Positions 1-9,294 of a stretch of 64,000 nucleotides of DNA are shown in pieces. The notes beneath the pieces are model-generated. The model was given only the letters and a program-made list of their open reading frames with translations. It did not search any database and was not told the DNA's origin. Location: positions 1-64,000 of the forward strand of contig NZ_SATR01000013.1 of assembly GCF_004551525.1 (NCBI RefSeq), given 5' to 3'. The position numbers and the translations under genes are program-made. Origin of the DNA: Vibrio ouci. GTDB lineage: Bacteria > Pseudomonadota > Gammaproteobacteria > Enterobacterales > Vibrionaceae. The first letter of the stretch is position 1. Each line of letters opens with the position of its first letter.

Positions 1-28
1 CGAAAACAGCTTTCCGAATTAAAGAATT

Positions 29-148
29 TGCTTGGCGACCATAGCGATTTGGACCCACCTGATTCCATGCCGAACTCAGAAGTGAAACGAATTAGCGCCG
101 ATGGTAGTGTGGGGTTTCCCCATGTGAGAGTAGGACATCGCCAGGCTT
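29..148 (+). rRNA. rrf: 5S ribosomal RNA (first copy)
   Basis: 120-nt 5S rRNA. It has the conserved internal block CCATGCCGAACTCAGAAGTG and closing stem ends (CTTGGCG at the 5' side, CGCCAGG at the 3' side). It is the end of an rRNA operon whose 16S and 23S genes lie before the window. The 120-nt body differs from the second copy at 377-496 only at the extreme ends. Ends were set by analogy with the 120-nt E. coli molecule. Confidence 0.95.
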
Positions 149-194
149 CCAATTTATTTTCACTTTTTAAAAAAGTGAAGACAAAAAGGTATAG

Positions 195-224
195 AAGAGC
201 CCGTTTGAAAGAACGGGCTTTTTT
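195..224 (+). terminator. Rho-independent terminator between 5S copy 1 and tRNA-Thr
   Basis: Arms AGCCCGTT (198-205) and AACGGGCT (212-219) form an 8-bp GC-rich stem with a 6-nt loop, followed by six T. It lies inside the transcription unit, before tRNA-Thr and the second 5S. Confidence 0.75.
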
Positions 225-245
225 AGTCCTAAAGGACATCTTGAT

Positions 246-321
<76 letters not shown>

Positions 322-376
322 GTTACTGTTTGTTTTATGCTTTTACTAAGAGCCTAAAGCAAAACGTAAAGAATTT

Positions 377-496
377 TACTTGGCGACCATAGCGATTTGG
401 ACCCACCTGATTCCATGCCGAACTCAGAAGTGAAACGAATTAGCGCCGATGGTAGTGTGGGGTTTCCCCATGTGAGAGTAGGACATCGCCAGGTTC
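377..496 (+). rRNA. rrf: 5S ribosomal RNA (second copy)
   Basis: Second 5S gene, displaced by 348 bp from the first and nearly identical to it (small differences at the terminal bases). The double 5S flanking tRNA-Thr shows that the distal end of this rRNA operon arose by duplication. Confidence 0.95.
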
Positions 497-525
497 TTAT
501 TTAGACTCTAGAGTCTAACCAGTGC

Positions 526-602
526 GGAGCGGTAGTTCAGTTGGTTAGAATACCGGCCTGTCACGCCGGGGGTCGCGGGTTCGAGTCCCGTCCGCTCCGC
601 CA
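526..602 (+). tRNA. tRNA-Asp (anticodon GTC)
   Basis: 77-nt cloverleaf starting GGAGCGGTAG and ending in an encoded CCA. The anticodon loop reads CTGTCAC, giving anticodon GTC. It is the last gene of the operon, 29 nt after the second 5S, and is followed by a strong terminator. Confidence 0.96.
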
Positions 603-611
603 CTTATTTAG

Positions 612-636
612 AAACCCAGTCTTCGGACTGGGTTTT
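612..636 (+). terminator. Terminator of the rRNA/tRNA operon
   Basis: Perfect hairpin AAACCCAGTC-TTCG-GACTGGGTTT with a stable UUCG tetraloop and a T-rich 3' side, 10 nt after tRNA-Asp. Confidence 0.85.
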
Positions 637-720
637 GTCGTTTTAGAGCATAATAAATTCCCTTTCAGGGAACGAGCCCCGGTTGCCCGCAACCCCGGCC
701 GTCCGAAACTTATTCAGACA

Positions 721-746
721 AAGCCCTAGCAGAAATGCTAGGGCTT
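721..746. terminator. Hairpin with terminator-like arms
   Basis: Perfect 11-bp stem AAGCCCTAGCA / TGCTAGGGCTT around a GAAA loop. It has no long T tract on the plus side and no gene just upstream. It may be a back-up terminator or the trace of a lost tRNA unit. Confidence 0.5.
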
Positions 747-779
747 ATTCGCATCTATAAGGTTATTATTTTTTCTGCG

Positions 780-882
780 ACCAACGAGCCCCGCTCGTGT
801 GCGAGTCCAATTGAACGTAAACTAGGCCGCCCGCCATTTATTTAGAAACCCAGTCTTCTGACTGGTTTTTGTCGTTTTAGTA
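780..882 (+). pseudogene. Decayed duplicate of the tRNA 3' end plus terminator
   Basis: Bases 829-880 repeat the tRNA-Asp tail and terminator (597-646) with few changes: CCGCCA, TTATTTAGAAACCCAGTC, then an imperfect loop and GACTGG. The preceding bases keep a recognisable T-arm remnant (GCGAGTCC near 800) but cannot fold as a tRNA. The motif AACGAGCCCCG occurs twice (near 670 and 784). This indicates a former tandem tRNA copy that has degenerated. With the two repeats and hairpins around it, it accounts for the gene-free stretch 603-1067. Confidence 0.6.
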
Positions 883-907
883 AGCGTGAAACGCCGAAAG
901 TAACTGC

Positions 908-1001
908 CATTCCATAAAACGACGAAGGAGTGAGTAGGGAATATCCTCGGGTTTTCGACTCGTCATAAGGTCCATTTAACGCTTTCGTTCCTTAATGTCG
1001 A
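908..1001. repeat. Degenerate copy of a palindromic intergenic repeat
   Basis: Contains CATTCCATA, GACGAAGGAG, GAGTAGGGAAT and CTTTCGTTCCTTA in the same order as the three units at 50206-50541. The central part has diverged and the palindrome is weaker here. Confidence 0.6.
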
Positions 1002-1013
1002 GAATTGCAATAA

Positions 1014-1044
1014 TAAAAAAGGGCTGGCACTAAGTGCCAACCCT
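1014..1044 (-). terminator. Terminator after the DUF547 gene
   Basis: On the minus strand, GGGTTGGCACTTAGTGCCAGCCC is followed by six T. It lies 23 nt after the stop codon of the DUF547 gene. Confidence 0.8.
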
Positions 1045-1067
1045 GTTAAAACTTTTCCTTTTCACTA

Positions 1068-1847
1068 CTATTTATCGTTCAAATCCCAGTCATACTCATA
1101 GCTAAACTTGCCACTGAGAGTACTCAATTCAGGGCGATACTTGGCTAGGTGTTGAACCAATTCTTGTTTGTTACCAAAGTCTTCAGCGAACCAGTCATAA
1201 ATAGATGAAAGTTGAACATTATCACCAGAGAGTAAAACGCCTTTATCACTGTTAATGAACTCGTTTGCTGCTTTTTCTAACAGTTGTTCCGTGTTTTCTG
1301 AAGTAAATGCTTCAACCTGCAGGTTTGGGCAGCCTAAACTTGCACAGTTAACCGCGTAGTGAGTTCGTGGGTCATTCCAAATAGGGCGAAGGATTCGATG
1401 CTCAATATCATTGAGGGTGAGATCTTTACCTGCGACATTTACCGCTTTATCTCCCCAGGGACCAAAACTGAACAAGCCGCCAAGCTTAGTAATAGATTTC
1501 ACTGGGTAGTCATCGAGGATCAAATCGACAGTAATCGCGTTATAGAGGTTAACCCAATACGCGTACTGTTCATTCAGCGAGTATTCTCTAGGATCAACGG
1601 CAGAGAGTGAATCGATGTAATGATTGAGTTTCTGCGTGTCTTGAACTGATACCGAACCATATTTTACCAGCGTGTTGTCACCCTCTGCTACTAAATAGCT
1701 ATCAAGAAAAGACTGCCATTCTTGATGGGAAATAGTAGCGGTATTGCTTTGATTAGATTGCTGCCAATAAGGCCAAAGATCTGACTTTGGTGCCGCAAAG
1801 GCGTGTAATGAAAATAGGGTTAATAGTAGAGTAACAATACGTATCAT
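1068..1847 (-). CDS. Exported DUF547 domain protein
   Basis: 259-residue protein of unknown function. A signal peptide is visible (charged MIR, hydrophobic stretch 4-16, likely cleavage after AFA at about residue 19), so it is probably periplasmic. The DUF547 region spans about residues 85-215, with conserved segments AYWVNLYNAIT (96-106), the IEHR block (148-151) and NCASLGCP (167-174). The Cys/His pattern suggests a papain-like or thiol fold, but no activity is established for this family to my knowledge. It is monocistronic, with its own terminator, downstream of the leu operon's end on the same strand. Family assignment is firm; function is unknown. Confidence 0.85.
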   Translation of the reverse strand: MIRIVTLLLTLFSLHAFAAPKSDLWPYWQQSNQSNTATISHQEWQSFLDSYLVAEGDNTLVKYGSVSVQDTQKLNHYIDSLSAVDPREYSLNEQYAYWVNLYNAITVDLILDDYPVKSITKLGGLFSFGPWGDKAVNVAGKDLTLNDIEHRILRPIWNDPRTHYAVNCASLGCPNLQVEAFTSENTEQLLEKAANEFINSDKGVLLSGDNVQLSSIYDWFAEDFGNKQELVQHLAKYRPELSTLSGKFSYEYDWDLNDK

Positions 1848-1918
1848 TGGGTTAAGTCTCTTAATCTTTATGCTTTAACTACTAGACCTAACTTATCGTT
1901 AGTTTGTTTCGCGACATA

Positions 1919-1949
1919 ATAAAAAAGGCTGGCCAGCGCCAACCTTTTT
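1919..1949 (-). terminator. Terminator of the leuABCD operon
   Basis: On the minus strand, AAAAAGGTTGGC pairs with GCCAGCCTTTTTT around a short loop, 20 nt after the leuD stop. Confidence 0.8.
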
Positions 1950-1969
1950 AGTTCATCTCTGAATAAAGA

Positions 1970-2572
1970 TTATTTCAAGAAATTTGGAATACTTGCTTCG
2001 AATTCAGCAATTTTATCTTCATGTTGAAGAGTCAGACCGATATTGTCTAAACCGTTAAGGAGACAGTGACGGCGGAACTCATCAATCTCAAATGAGTACT
2101 CTTTACCATTTGCACGAACCAAGTTCGCCTCTAGGTCGACTTCAACCTCAGCACCTTCATTTGCTTCCACGAACTGGAAGATCTCATCAACCTCCTGCTC
2201 AGTTAGACGAACAGGCACCATTTGGTTGTTGATTGAGTTACCGTAGAAAATATCGGCGAAGCTTGGAGCGATCATTGCTTTGATACCGTAATCTGCCAGT
2301 GCCCATGGTGCATGCTCACGAGAAGATCCACAGCCGAAGTTTTCACGAGCAAGCAGGATTGAAGCACCTTGATAACGAGGAGCATTCATCACAAACTCTG
2401 GGTTGGCTTGCTCACCAGCATCATCTAGGAAGCGCCAATCATGGAATAAGTGCTTACCGAAACCTAGGCGAGATACTTTTTGTAGGAACTGCTTTGGGAT
2501 AATTGCATCGGTATCGACGTTCGCGGCATCTAGAGGAACGACCAAGCCTGTGTGTTGTTTAAAACCTGACAT
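1970..2572 (-). CDS. leuD: 3-isopropylmalate dehydratase small subunit
   Basis: 200 residues (the E. coli protein has 201). Small subunit of isopropylmalate isomerase, which interconverts 2- and 3-isopropylmalate in leucine synthesis. It is the swivelling aconitase C-terminal domain, with the substrate-binding signature [13 protein letters not shown] at residues 78-90. It works only as a heterodimer with LeuC, encoded 11 bp upstream. Last gene of the operon, followed by a terminator. Control is expected through the leuL attenuator and LeuO. Confidence 0.97.
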   Translation of the reverse strand: MSGFKQHTGLVVPLDAANVDTDAIIPKQFLQKVSRLGFGKHLFHDWRFLDDAGEQANPEFVMNAPRYQGASILLARENFGCGSSREHAPWALADYGIKAMIAPSFADIFYGNSINNQMVPVRLTEQEVDEIFQFVEANEGAEVEVDLEANLVRANGKEYSFEIDEFRRHCLLNGLDNIGLTLQHEDKIAEFEASIPNFLK

Positions 2573-2583
2573 CTGTTTGCTCC

Positions 2584-3984
2584 TTAGTCTAATTCACGAA
2601 TATCAACAAAGTGACCAGCGATCGCTGCTGCCGCTGCCATTGCCGGGCTAACTAGGTGTGTACGACCATCACGTCCTTGGCGACCTTCAAAGTTACGGTT
2701 TGAAGTTGATGCACAGCGCTCTCCTGGACCTAAGCGGTCGTTATTCATCGCTAGACACATAGAACAGCCAGGTAGGCGCCATTCAAAGCCTGCATCTTTA
2801 AATATTACGTCTAAGCCTTCAGCTTCCGCTTGAGCCTTAACTTGCTCAGAGCCAGGTACGATAAGCGCTTGGACATTCGCGGCAACCTTACGACCTTTAG
2901 CAATTTCAGCTGCAGCTCGCATGTCTTCAATACGTGAGTTAGTACAAGAGCCAACGAATACTTTATCGACTTTGTAGTCTGATAGTGCTTTGCCCGCTTC
3001 TAGACCCATGTAAGCCAATGCTTTTTCAGCAGAAGCTTTTTCTACTGGGTCAGCAAAACTTTCAGGAGCAGGAATAGGTTGATCAACGGCGATAACCTGG
3101 CCAGGGTTAGTTCCCCAAGTTACTTGTGGTTTGATGTCTGCTGCATTTAGCGTTACTACTGCGTCAAACTTTGCATCATCGTCAGTTTTTAGCGATTTCC
3201 AATACTCGATAGCAGCGTCTAGGTCTTCACCTTGTGGTGAGAACTTGCGGCCTTTAATGTATTCGAATGTAGTTTCATCTGGTGCGATAAGGCCTGCTTT
3301 CGCGCCTAGCTCGATTGCCATGTTACATACCGTCATACGACCTTCCATCGTAAGATCAGTAATTGCTTCACCACAGAACTCGACTACGTAACCAGTACCA
3401 CCTGCAGCAGTAGTTTTACCAATGATGGCTAGCACGATGTCTTTTGCTGTGATGCCGGGAGCTACCTTACCTTTCACTTCAATTTTCATCGTTTTCGCGC
3501 GCGCTTGTTTTAGCGTTTGAGTCGCTAGTACGTGCTCAACTTCTGAAGTACCAATACCAAACGCTAGCGAGCCAAATGCGCCGTGTGTTGCCGTGTGTGA
3601 GTCACCACAAACAATAGTCATACCCGGTAGGGTAATACCTAGCTCTGGGCCCATTACGTGCACAATACCTTGGTACTTGTGGTTGATGTCGTAAAGGCTG
3701 ACGCCAAACTCTTCACAGTTTTTCGATAGCGTTTCCATCTGGATACGTGCCATCTCACCTGACGCATTGATGTCTTTGGTTTGTGTAGAAACGTTGTGGT
3801 CCATAGTTGCAAATGTTTTGCTGACCTGACGTACCTTACGACCTTTCTCACGTAGACCATCGAACGCCTGTGGTGACGTTACTTCGTGAACCAAGTGGCG
3901 GTCGATGTAAAGAATTGGGTTTTCACCCTCAGCGGCTACGGCAACATGTGCGTCGTAGACTTTTTCGTATAATGTTTTGCCCAT
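2584..3984 (-). CDS. leuC: 3-isopropylmalate dehydratase large subunit
   Basis: 466 residues, the normal family length. The aconitase-type catalytic subunit holds the 4Fe-4S cluster. The three ligand cysteines are visible at C347 (VGSCTNSR) and C407/C410 (PGCSMC). The substrate-binding block [12 protein letters not shown] is at 127-138. It partners LeuD. It is separated from leuB by an unusually long, structured 197-bp spacer although it stays on the same strand and presumably in the same operon. The start ATG follows AAGAGCAATGGG, with AGGAAGAGC as the likely ribosome binding site. Confidence 0.97.
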   Translation of the reverse strand: MGKTLYEKVYDAHVAVAAEGENPILYIDRHLVHEVTSPQAFDGLREKGRKVRQVSKTFATMDHNVSTQTKDINASGEMARIQMETLSKNCEEFGVSLYDINHKYQGIVHVMGPELGITLPGMTIVCGDSHTATHGAFGSLAFGIGTSEVEHVLATQTLKQARAKTMKIEVKGKVAPGITAKDIVLAIIGKTTAAGGTGYVVEFCGEAITDLTMEGRMTVCNMAIELGAKAGLIAPDETTFEYIKGRKFSPQGEDLDAAIEYWKSLKTDDDAKFDAVVTLNAADIKPQVTWGTNPGQVIAVDQPIPAPESFADPVEKASAEKALAYMGLEAGKALSDYKVDKVFVGSCTNSRIEDMRAAAEIAKGRKVAANVQALIVPGSEQVKAQAEAEGLDVIFKDAGFEWRLPGCSMCLAMNNDRLGPGERCASTSNRNFEGRQGRDGRTHLVSPAMAAAAAIAGHFVDIRELD

Positions 3985-4030
3985 TGCTCTTCCTCGTCGT
4001 CTTTGTCACCACAGCGGCGTTAGTTTCGAA

Positions 4031-4130
4031 CAATCAGCCTAGTCATTTAGCGGACTAAACTCCTAGGCCTGATTGCTCTCACTGCCTTGCTGTAGCACCA
4101 ATGACTTAGAGGAAATACCTCTGTCATTGG
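4031..4130 (-). other. Two strong stem-loops in the leuB-leuC spacer
   Basis: Read in the minus-strand mRNA, hairpin 1 (4098-4130) pairs CCAATGAC with GTCATTGG, and AGAGG with CCTCT inside it. Hairpin 2 (4031-4075) pairs CAATCAG/CTGATTG, CCTAG/CTAGG and TTTAG/CTAAA in one long interrupted stem. Neither is followed by a U tract, so they look like mRNA stabilising or processing elements, not terminators. Confidence 0.65.
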
Positions 4131-4181
4131 GTTGGTATTATTAATGACGACTTTAATCTGTTGTGTTTGTGTATTCGGTAA

Positions 4182-5282
<1,101 letters not shown>

Positions 5283-5298
5283 TTAATTTTTATGTCTT

Positions 5299-5321
5299 CC
5301 AGGGACGACTCGCATCCCTGG
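5299..5321 (-). other. Hairpin in the leuA-leuB spacer
   Basis: Arms CCAGGGA and TCCCTGG with a 9-nt loop, close to the leuA stop. There is no U tract, so probably an mRNA stability element. Confidence 0.45.
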
Positions 5322-5329
5322 AGTCTTAC

Positions 5330-6877
5330 TTATACTGTTTCGATTTTTTTCTGTTTGATCTCAGCGATTTTGTCAGCACGATGAATGCTGTTGATAACGT
5401 GTAGTAGCGCTTGGCCAGAAGCCTCTACGATATCGGTTGAAACACCGGTACCGTGATATTTGCGGCCTTTGTAGTTAGCAATAATATCCGCTTGACCTAG
5501 CCCGTCTTCACCTTCGCCTTTTGCGGTTAAATCGAACTTGTCTAGAACAATATCATAACCCGTTACACGATAGATACACTGGTATAACGCATCAACAGGA
5601 CCATTACCTACCGCAGCTTCAGATTGCTCTTCATCGCCACATTGCAGTTTGATACTGGTGGTTGCCATTACGCTACCTGATTGCACGCTGAGGTAGTTCA
5701 ACTTGTAGAAGTCATCTTCTTCACGCAAGTTAGAGAAGTGCATTAGAGCTTCTAGGTCGTAATCAAATACTTGGCCTTTACGGTCCGCTAGTTTCAAGAA
5801 GTCTTCGTATAGAGCATCTAGGTTGTACTCGTCTTCTTTGTAGCCCATGGTGTCCATGTGACTCTTCACTGCGGCGCGACCACTGCGGCTAGTTAGGTTT
5901 AGCGCTTGGTTCTTAAGGCCAATGGATTCCGGCGTCATGATCTCGTAGGTATTCTTGTTCTTAAGCATGCCATCTTGGTGAATACCTGAAGAGTGGCTGA
6001 ACGCATTAGCGCCTACGATAGCTTTGTTGTCTTGAATCGGCATATTACAAAGCTGGCTAACTAGCTTACTTGTACGGTGAATCTCATCATGTTTTAGGCC
6101 AGTGTGAACTCCTAGCAGCTCTTGGCGAGTCTTGATGATCATTGCAATTTCTTCTAGCGAACAGTTACCTGCACGCTCACCGATACCATTGATAGTACCT
6201 TCAATCTGACGAGCACCTGCTTGCACAGCTGCAATTGAGTTCGCAACAGACATACCTAGGTCATCGTGACAGTGCACAGAGATAATTGCTTTATCGATAT
6301 TAGGTACGCGGTTAAATAACGTTTGAATAATACCGCCAAATTCATTTGGTACTGTGTAGCCGACGGTATCTGGGATGTTGATAGTGTTCGCGCCAGCATC
6401 AATGGCAGCTTCGACCATGCGGCATAGGTTATCAATTGGAGTACGACCCGCATCTTCACAAGAAAACTCTACGTCATCCGTGTATTTGCGAGCGTGTTTG
6501 ACGGCTTTAACGCCCATTTCAACTACGTCATCATAGCTACGGCGCAATTTGTCTTGAACGTGGACAGTAGAAGTAGAAATAAAGGTATGAATACGGAACT
6601 GGTCAGCAACTTTTAACGCTTCAGCTGCTGCATCTATGTCTTTTGCTACGGCACGCGAAAGGCCACAGATACGGCTGTTTTTAATATTGCGAGCGATGGT
6701 CTGAACAGACTCGAAATCACCTGGTGATGAAACTGGGAAACCCGCTTCAATCACATCCACACCCAGCCTTTCAAGTGCGTAGGCAATTTGCAGTTTTTCT
6801 TTAACCGTCAAGCTTGCTGACAACGCTTGTTCGCCATCACGTAGAGTGGTGTCGAAGATAATGACTTGATCGTTCAT
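5330..6877 (-). CDS. leuA: 2-isopropylmalate synthase
   Basis: 515 residues from the ATG at 6877, which has AAGGAAG 7 nt upstream; an in-frame ATG at 6910 lacks such a site and would add 11 residues unlike the family. First committed step of leucine synthesis: acetyl-CoA plus 2-oxoisovalerate to 2-isopropylmalate. The catalytic TIM barrel starts with [10 protein letters not shown] (8-17), and the HCHDDLG metal motif lies near 200. The C-terminal regulatory (leucine-binding) domain starts at about 390. First structural gene after the leuL leader and attenuator. Confidence 0.97.
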   Translation of the reverse strand: MNDQVIIFDTTLRDGEQALSASLTVKEKLQIAYALERLGVDVIEAGFPVSSPGDFESVQTIARNIKNSRICGLSRAVAKDIDAAAEALKVADQFRIHTFISTSTVHVQDKLRRSYDDVVEMGVKAVKHARKYTDDVEFSCEDAGRTPIDNLCRMVEAAIDAGANTINIPDTVGYTVPNEFGGIIQTLFNRVPNIDKAIISVHCHDDLGMSVANSIAAVQAGARQIEGTINGIGERAGNCSLEEIAMIIKTRQELLGVHTGLKHDEIHRTSKLVSQLCNMPIQDNKAIVGANAFSHSSGIHQDGMLKNKNTYEIMTPESIGLKNQALNLTSRSGRAAVKSHMDTMGYKEDEYNLDALYEDFLKLADRKGQVFDYDLEALMHFSNLREEDDFYKLNYLSVQSGSVMATTSIKLQCGDEEQSEAAVGNGPVDALYQCIYRVTGYDIVLDKFDLTAKGEGEDGLGQADIIANYKGRKYHGTGVSTDIVEASGQALLHVINSIHRADKIAEIKQKKIETV

Positions 6878-6956
6878 GAGTGCTTCCTTAGTGATTCGAT
6901 GCTTTTGCACCTGTTAATCGTTTACTTCCATTACTTAGCGATAAAAAGCTAGGTAT

Positions 6957-6988
6957 AAAAAAACCCGCATCTGAGTGCGGGCTTTTTG
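6957..6988 (-). terminator. leu operon attenuator terminator
   Basis: On the minus strand, GCCCGCA and TGCGGGT form a stem followed by seven T, between the leader peptide stop (7020) and leuA (6877). This is the expected position for leucine attenuation. Confidence 0.85.
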
Positions 6989-7019
6989 AAAATCTTTGTG
7001 GTTATTTTTCTTCCACAGC

Positions 7020-7082
7020 CTACCCGCGCGATGTTTTCACGATAAGGAGGAGGCTCAGCAGGATAGAAAAACGGTTCATCAT
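7020..7082 (-). CDS. leuL: leu operon leader peptide
   Basis: 20-residue ORF: MMNRFSILL, then SLLLIVKTSRG, stop TAG. Five of residues 8-13 are leucines, encoded CTG CTG (AGC) CTC CTC CTT, the regulatory run that stalls ribosomes when charged tRNA-Leu is scarce. A good ribosome binding site (AAGGAA) lies 10 nt upstream of the first ATG. The terminator at 6957-6988 follows 32 nt after the stop. Stalling is inferred to favour an antiterminator and hence leuABCD transcription, as in E. coli leuL. The second ATG (7079) could also be used. Confidence 0.88.
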   Translation of the reverse strand: MMNRFSILLSLLLIVKTSRG

Positions 7083-7135
7083 TGTTAACGGTTCCTTCAA
7101 GGGCGTTAAATAATCCACATATTTAAGTTAACAAA

Positions 7136-7164
7136 TTAGTACCGCACTCGAGAGGTAACGTCAA
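7136..7164 (-). promoter_or_regulatory. leu operon promoter (sigma70 type)
   Basis: On the minus strand, -35 TTGACG (7159-7164), a 17-bp spacer, and -10 TACTAA (7136-7141). Transcription should start near 7129, about 47 nt before the leader peptide. Confidence 0.7.
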
Positions 7165-7415
7165 CCCTAAAGTCACTTTTTTGTGCAAGTCAGATCAGTT
7201 CAATCAAGAATCCGACAAAATTGACAATCTTAACGGCTGTTTTCATTAAATTTATGAATGTGAACGATTGCTTTCACTCACTTCGCTGTTATTTGGTCGT
7301 TTACAATTGATGTTCACTTTGGAGCTACACTGTCATTGAAACTCAGTGAAAGCGTCACCCACTTGTCATTAACTCTATTTAGCTTGAGCGTAACACCGTA
7401 CAAAAGGAGTCGGTA
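7165..7415. other. Divergent control region between leuL and the PAP2 gene
   Basis: AT-rich. It holds a TTGACA at 7221-7226 pointing to the plus strand with a weak CATTAA 17 bp later, which could serve the PAP2 gene. LeuO binding is expected somewhere in this type of region, but no site can be assigned by eye. Confidence 0.35.
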
Positions 7416-7946
7416 ATGCGTTCTATCGAGCCAATTGCCAAATTAGATCTGGCGTTTTCGCTTTTCTGTTTGCAGCACAAATTCTCGTATCCTCTGTCTA
7501 GAGTGAGTAGGGCTATTTCGCATACAGGAGATGGTCACCTTTATGCGTTCTTTGGGTTAGCCGCGAGTGGTTTTGGAGGGGGTAACGGCCAGCAGTTCCT
7601 TTTAGTCGGTCTTATGGCCTTTGCTATCGAGTTGCCAATTTACTGGGGAGTAAAAAATCTTTTTAAGCGTCGACGTCCCCATGACTGTTCAGAACTTGTT
7701 ACCTCATTTATTACCCCAAGTGACCGCTACAGCTTACCGTCAGGACATACGGCTGCGGCATTTTTGATGGCGACGCTCATGTCATATTGGTATGTCGACC
7801 TGACAATATTTGCGTTCGCTTGGGCTAGCTTGATTGCCAGCGCGCGTATTTTACTTGGTGTTCATTTCCTTACCGATGTGATTCTTGGGGCTGCATTGGG
7901 AGTCGGCTGCGCTAAGTTAGCAATGTTGTTGGCGGGAGGAATATAA
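7416..7946 (+). CDS. PAP2 superfamily membrane phosphatase
   Basis: 176 residues with four or five hydrophobic segments. All three PAP2 acid-phosphatase motifs are visible: KNLFKRRRP (KX6RP) at about 85-93, PSGHT at about 108-112, and SARILLGVHFLTD (SRX5HX3D type, with one extra residue) at about 141-153. Such enzymes dephosphorylate lipid phosphates (phosphatidic acid, undecaprenyl or PG phosphates); the substrate here is unknown. AAGGAGT precedes the ATG by about 7 nt. Its stop directly abuts the ATG of the glycosyltransferase pseudogene (TAA-ATG), so the two were one operon, suggesting a shared lipid or glycan function. Confidence 0.85.
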   Translation: MRSIEPIAKLDLAFSLFCLQHKFSYPLSRVSRAISHTGDGHLYAFFGLAASGFGGGNGQQFLLVGLMAFAIELPIYWGVKNLFKRRRPHDCSELVTSFITPSDRYSLPSGHTAAAFLMATLMSYWYVDLTIFAFAWASLIASARILLGVHFLTDVILGAALGVGCAKLAMLLAGGI

Positions 7947-8907
7947 ATGAAAATTCTTTACGGCATACAAGGTACTGGAAATGGTCATATTGCTCGTGCT
8001 CGGGCCATGTCGCGCTGTTTGGTCGAGCAGGGGATTGAGGTCGATTATTTACAGGGCGAGAAAAAGCCAAGTACTTCTCTATGGAAGAATTTGGCGATTA
8101 TCAAACTCGTCGCGGTCTTTCTTTTACCACTGAGCGAGGCTGTATTAACTACGCGAAAACATTCATGTCTAATAACTTGTGGCAGCTATGGAACGATGTG
8201 AATAGTTTGAATTTGTCTCACTATGATTTGGTGCTGAATGACTTTGAGCCGGTATCAGCATGGGCTGCCAAAAAACGAGGCGTCCCGTCCATCAGCGTCA
8301 GTCATCAAAATGCGTTTCGTTATGCGGTCCCTTTACAAGGAGCGAATTGGCTCGATAGACAAGTGATAGAGTACTTTGCGCCTGCGGAGCACTATATCGG
8401 TCTGCACTGGCATCATTTTGAACAGCCGATCTTGCCTCCTATTATCCATACAATAAATTCAGTGTGCCCAGAAGAAGCATTTGTATTGGTCTATTTACCC
8501 TTTGAAAGTATCAATGATATCACTGAGCTACTGCTGCGCTTTACCTGCCAATCCTTCGTCTGTTTTCATCCTGAAATTATCGAACATAAGCAGATCGAAA
8601 ATATTGAATTCTTTCCATTGAGCTTTGATGCATTCCAGTCCAGCTTAAGCCGCTAAAAGGGCAGTTTGAACAAGTGAGCAATGTGGCAACTTTGGAAGAG
8701 TTAGGCCTCGCTACGCGGATGGATATCTTGGATGCTTCGGTAGTACGCCATTGGCTCGATGAATCGAGTGCAGAAAGTGTCACTTATCCAGATGTAGCCA
8801 CTGCATTAGCATGTTGGATTAAGCAAGGGGAGTGGGAAGATACGACCGCGCTTAGACAATCCTTGTGGGAAAAAGTTGATTTTCCCAGCTATGTGACGCG
8901 AGTTTAG
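7947..8907 (+). pseudogene. MJ1255/VC2487-family glycosyltransferase, two lesions
   Basis: Three fragments in different frames together resemble one GT-B glycosyltransferase of about 340 residues. Fragment 1 (from 7947) starts MKILYGIQGTGNGHIARARA, the donor-side glycine-rich start, and leaves frame near 8045-8066; the other frame there reads FTGREKAKYFSMEEFGDYQT, the natural continuation. Fragment 2 runs to a TAA at 8654-8656 after FDAFQSSLSR. Fragment 3 continues in a third frame as PLKGQFEQVSNVATLEELG to 8907. At the second junction about 25 residues typical of the family (the NAGFELxSEA nucleotide-sugar loop) are absent, consistent with a deletion at the shared AAGCCGC. A small indel explains the first. 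Almost certainly non-functional unless the assembly is wrong. Confidence 0.85.
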
Positions 8908-9294
8908 AATAAATACTCATGCCTAATAGTGTCATCTATTGATGCTGTTTTTGTATCCGAGTTGTCATTAATAACTCATGTGGATACCTGATACTCTGCT
9001 GTAACACTTGGAATTAATATCAAATATTTATATATCAAGGGTACCTCTAACTATTTACCTTTTTTTATAAATGGGGTAATTGTCTGTAATTGAAGCACTT
9101 TTTTAGTTGATAAGTAAAAAATGATGATTAATTGTCAATCTTATTGCTAAACGCTGAATGATTCGCCGATAGTAGAAATTCGTCAGTAAACATCTAACAA
9201 ATAAATATGACGGATGAGACGAGACTTGGGTTTTCTATTCCAACTCAAATTGAATTAAGAACCATTTACGCTGAAGAATTAAGAGGCTTACCTA
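8908..9294. other. AT-rich upstream region of leuO
   Basis: 387 bp without a credible ORF and markedly AT-rich, with A/T tracts around 9055-9135. Silenced, H-NS-bound leuO promoters have this character in enterobacteria; that role is inferred here. No -35/-10 pair can be chosen with confidence. Confidence 0.4.

Noticed and set aside
541..729. 62-codon frame over tRNA-Asp
   Set aside because: It translates the tRNA and its terminator.
8674..8907. Separate small protein gene of 77 codons
   Set aside because: Its sequence is the C-terminal part of the glycosyltransferase family, so it is a pseudogene fragment.
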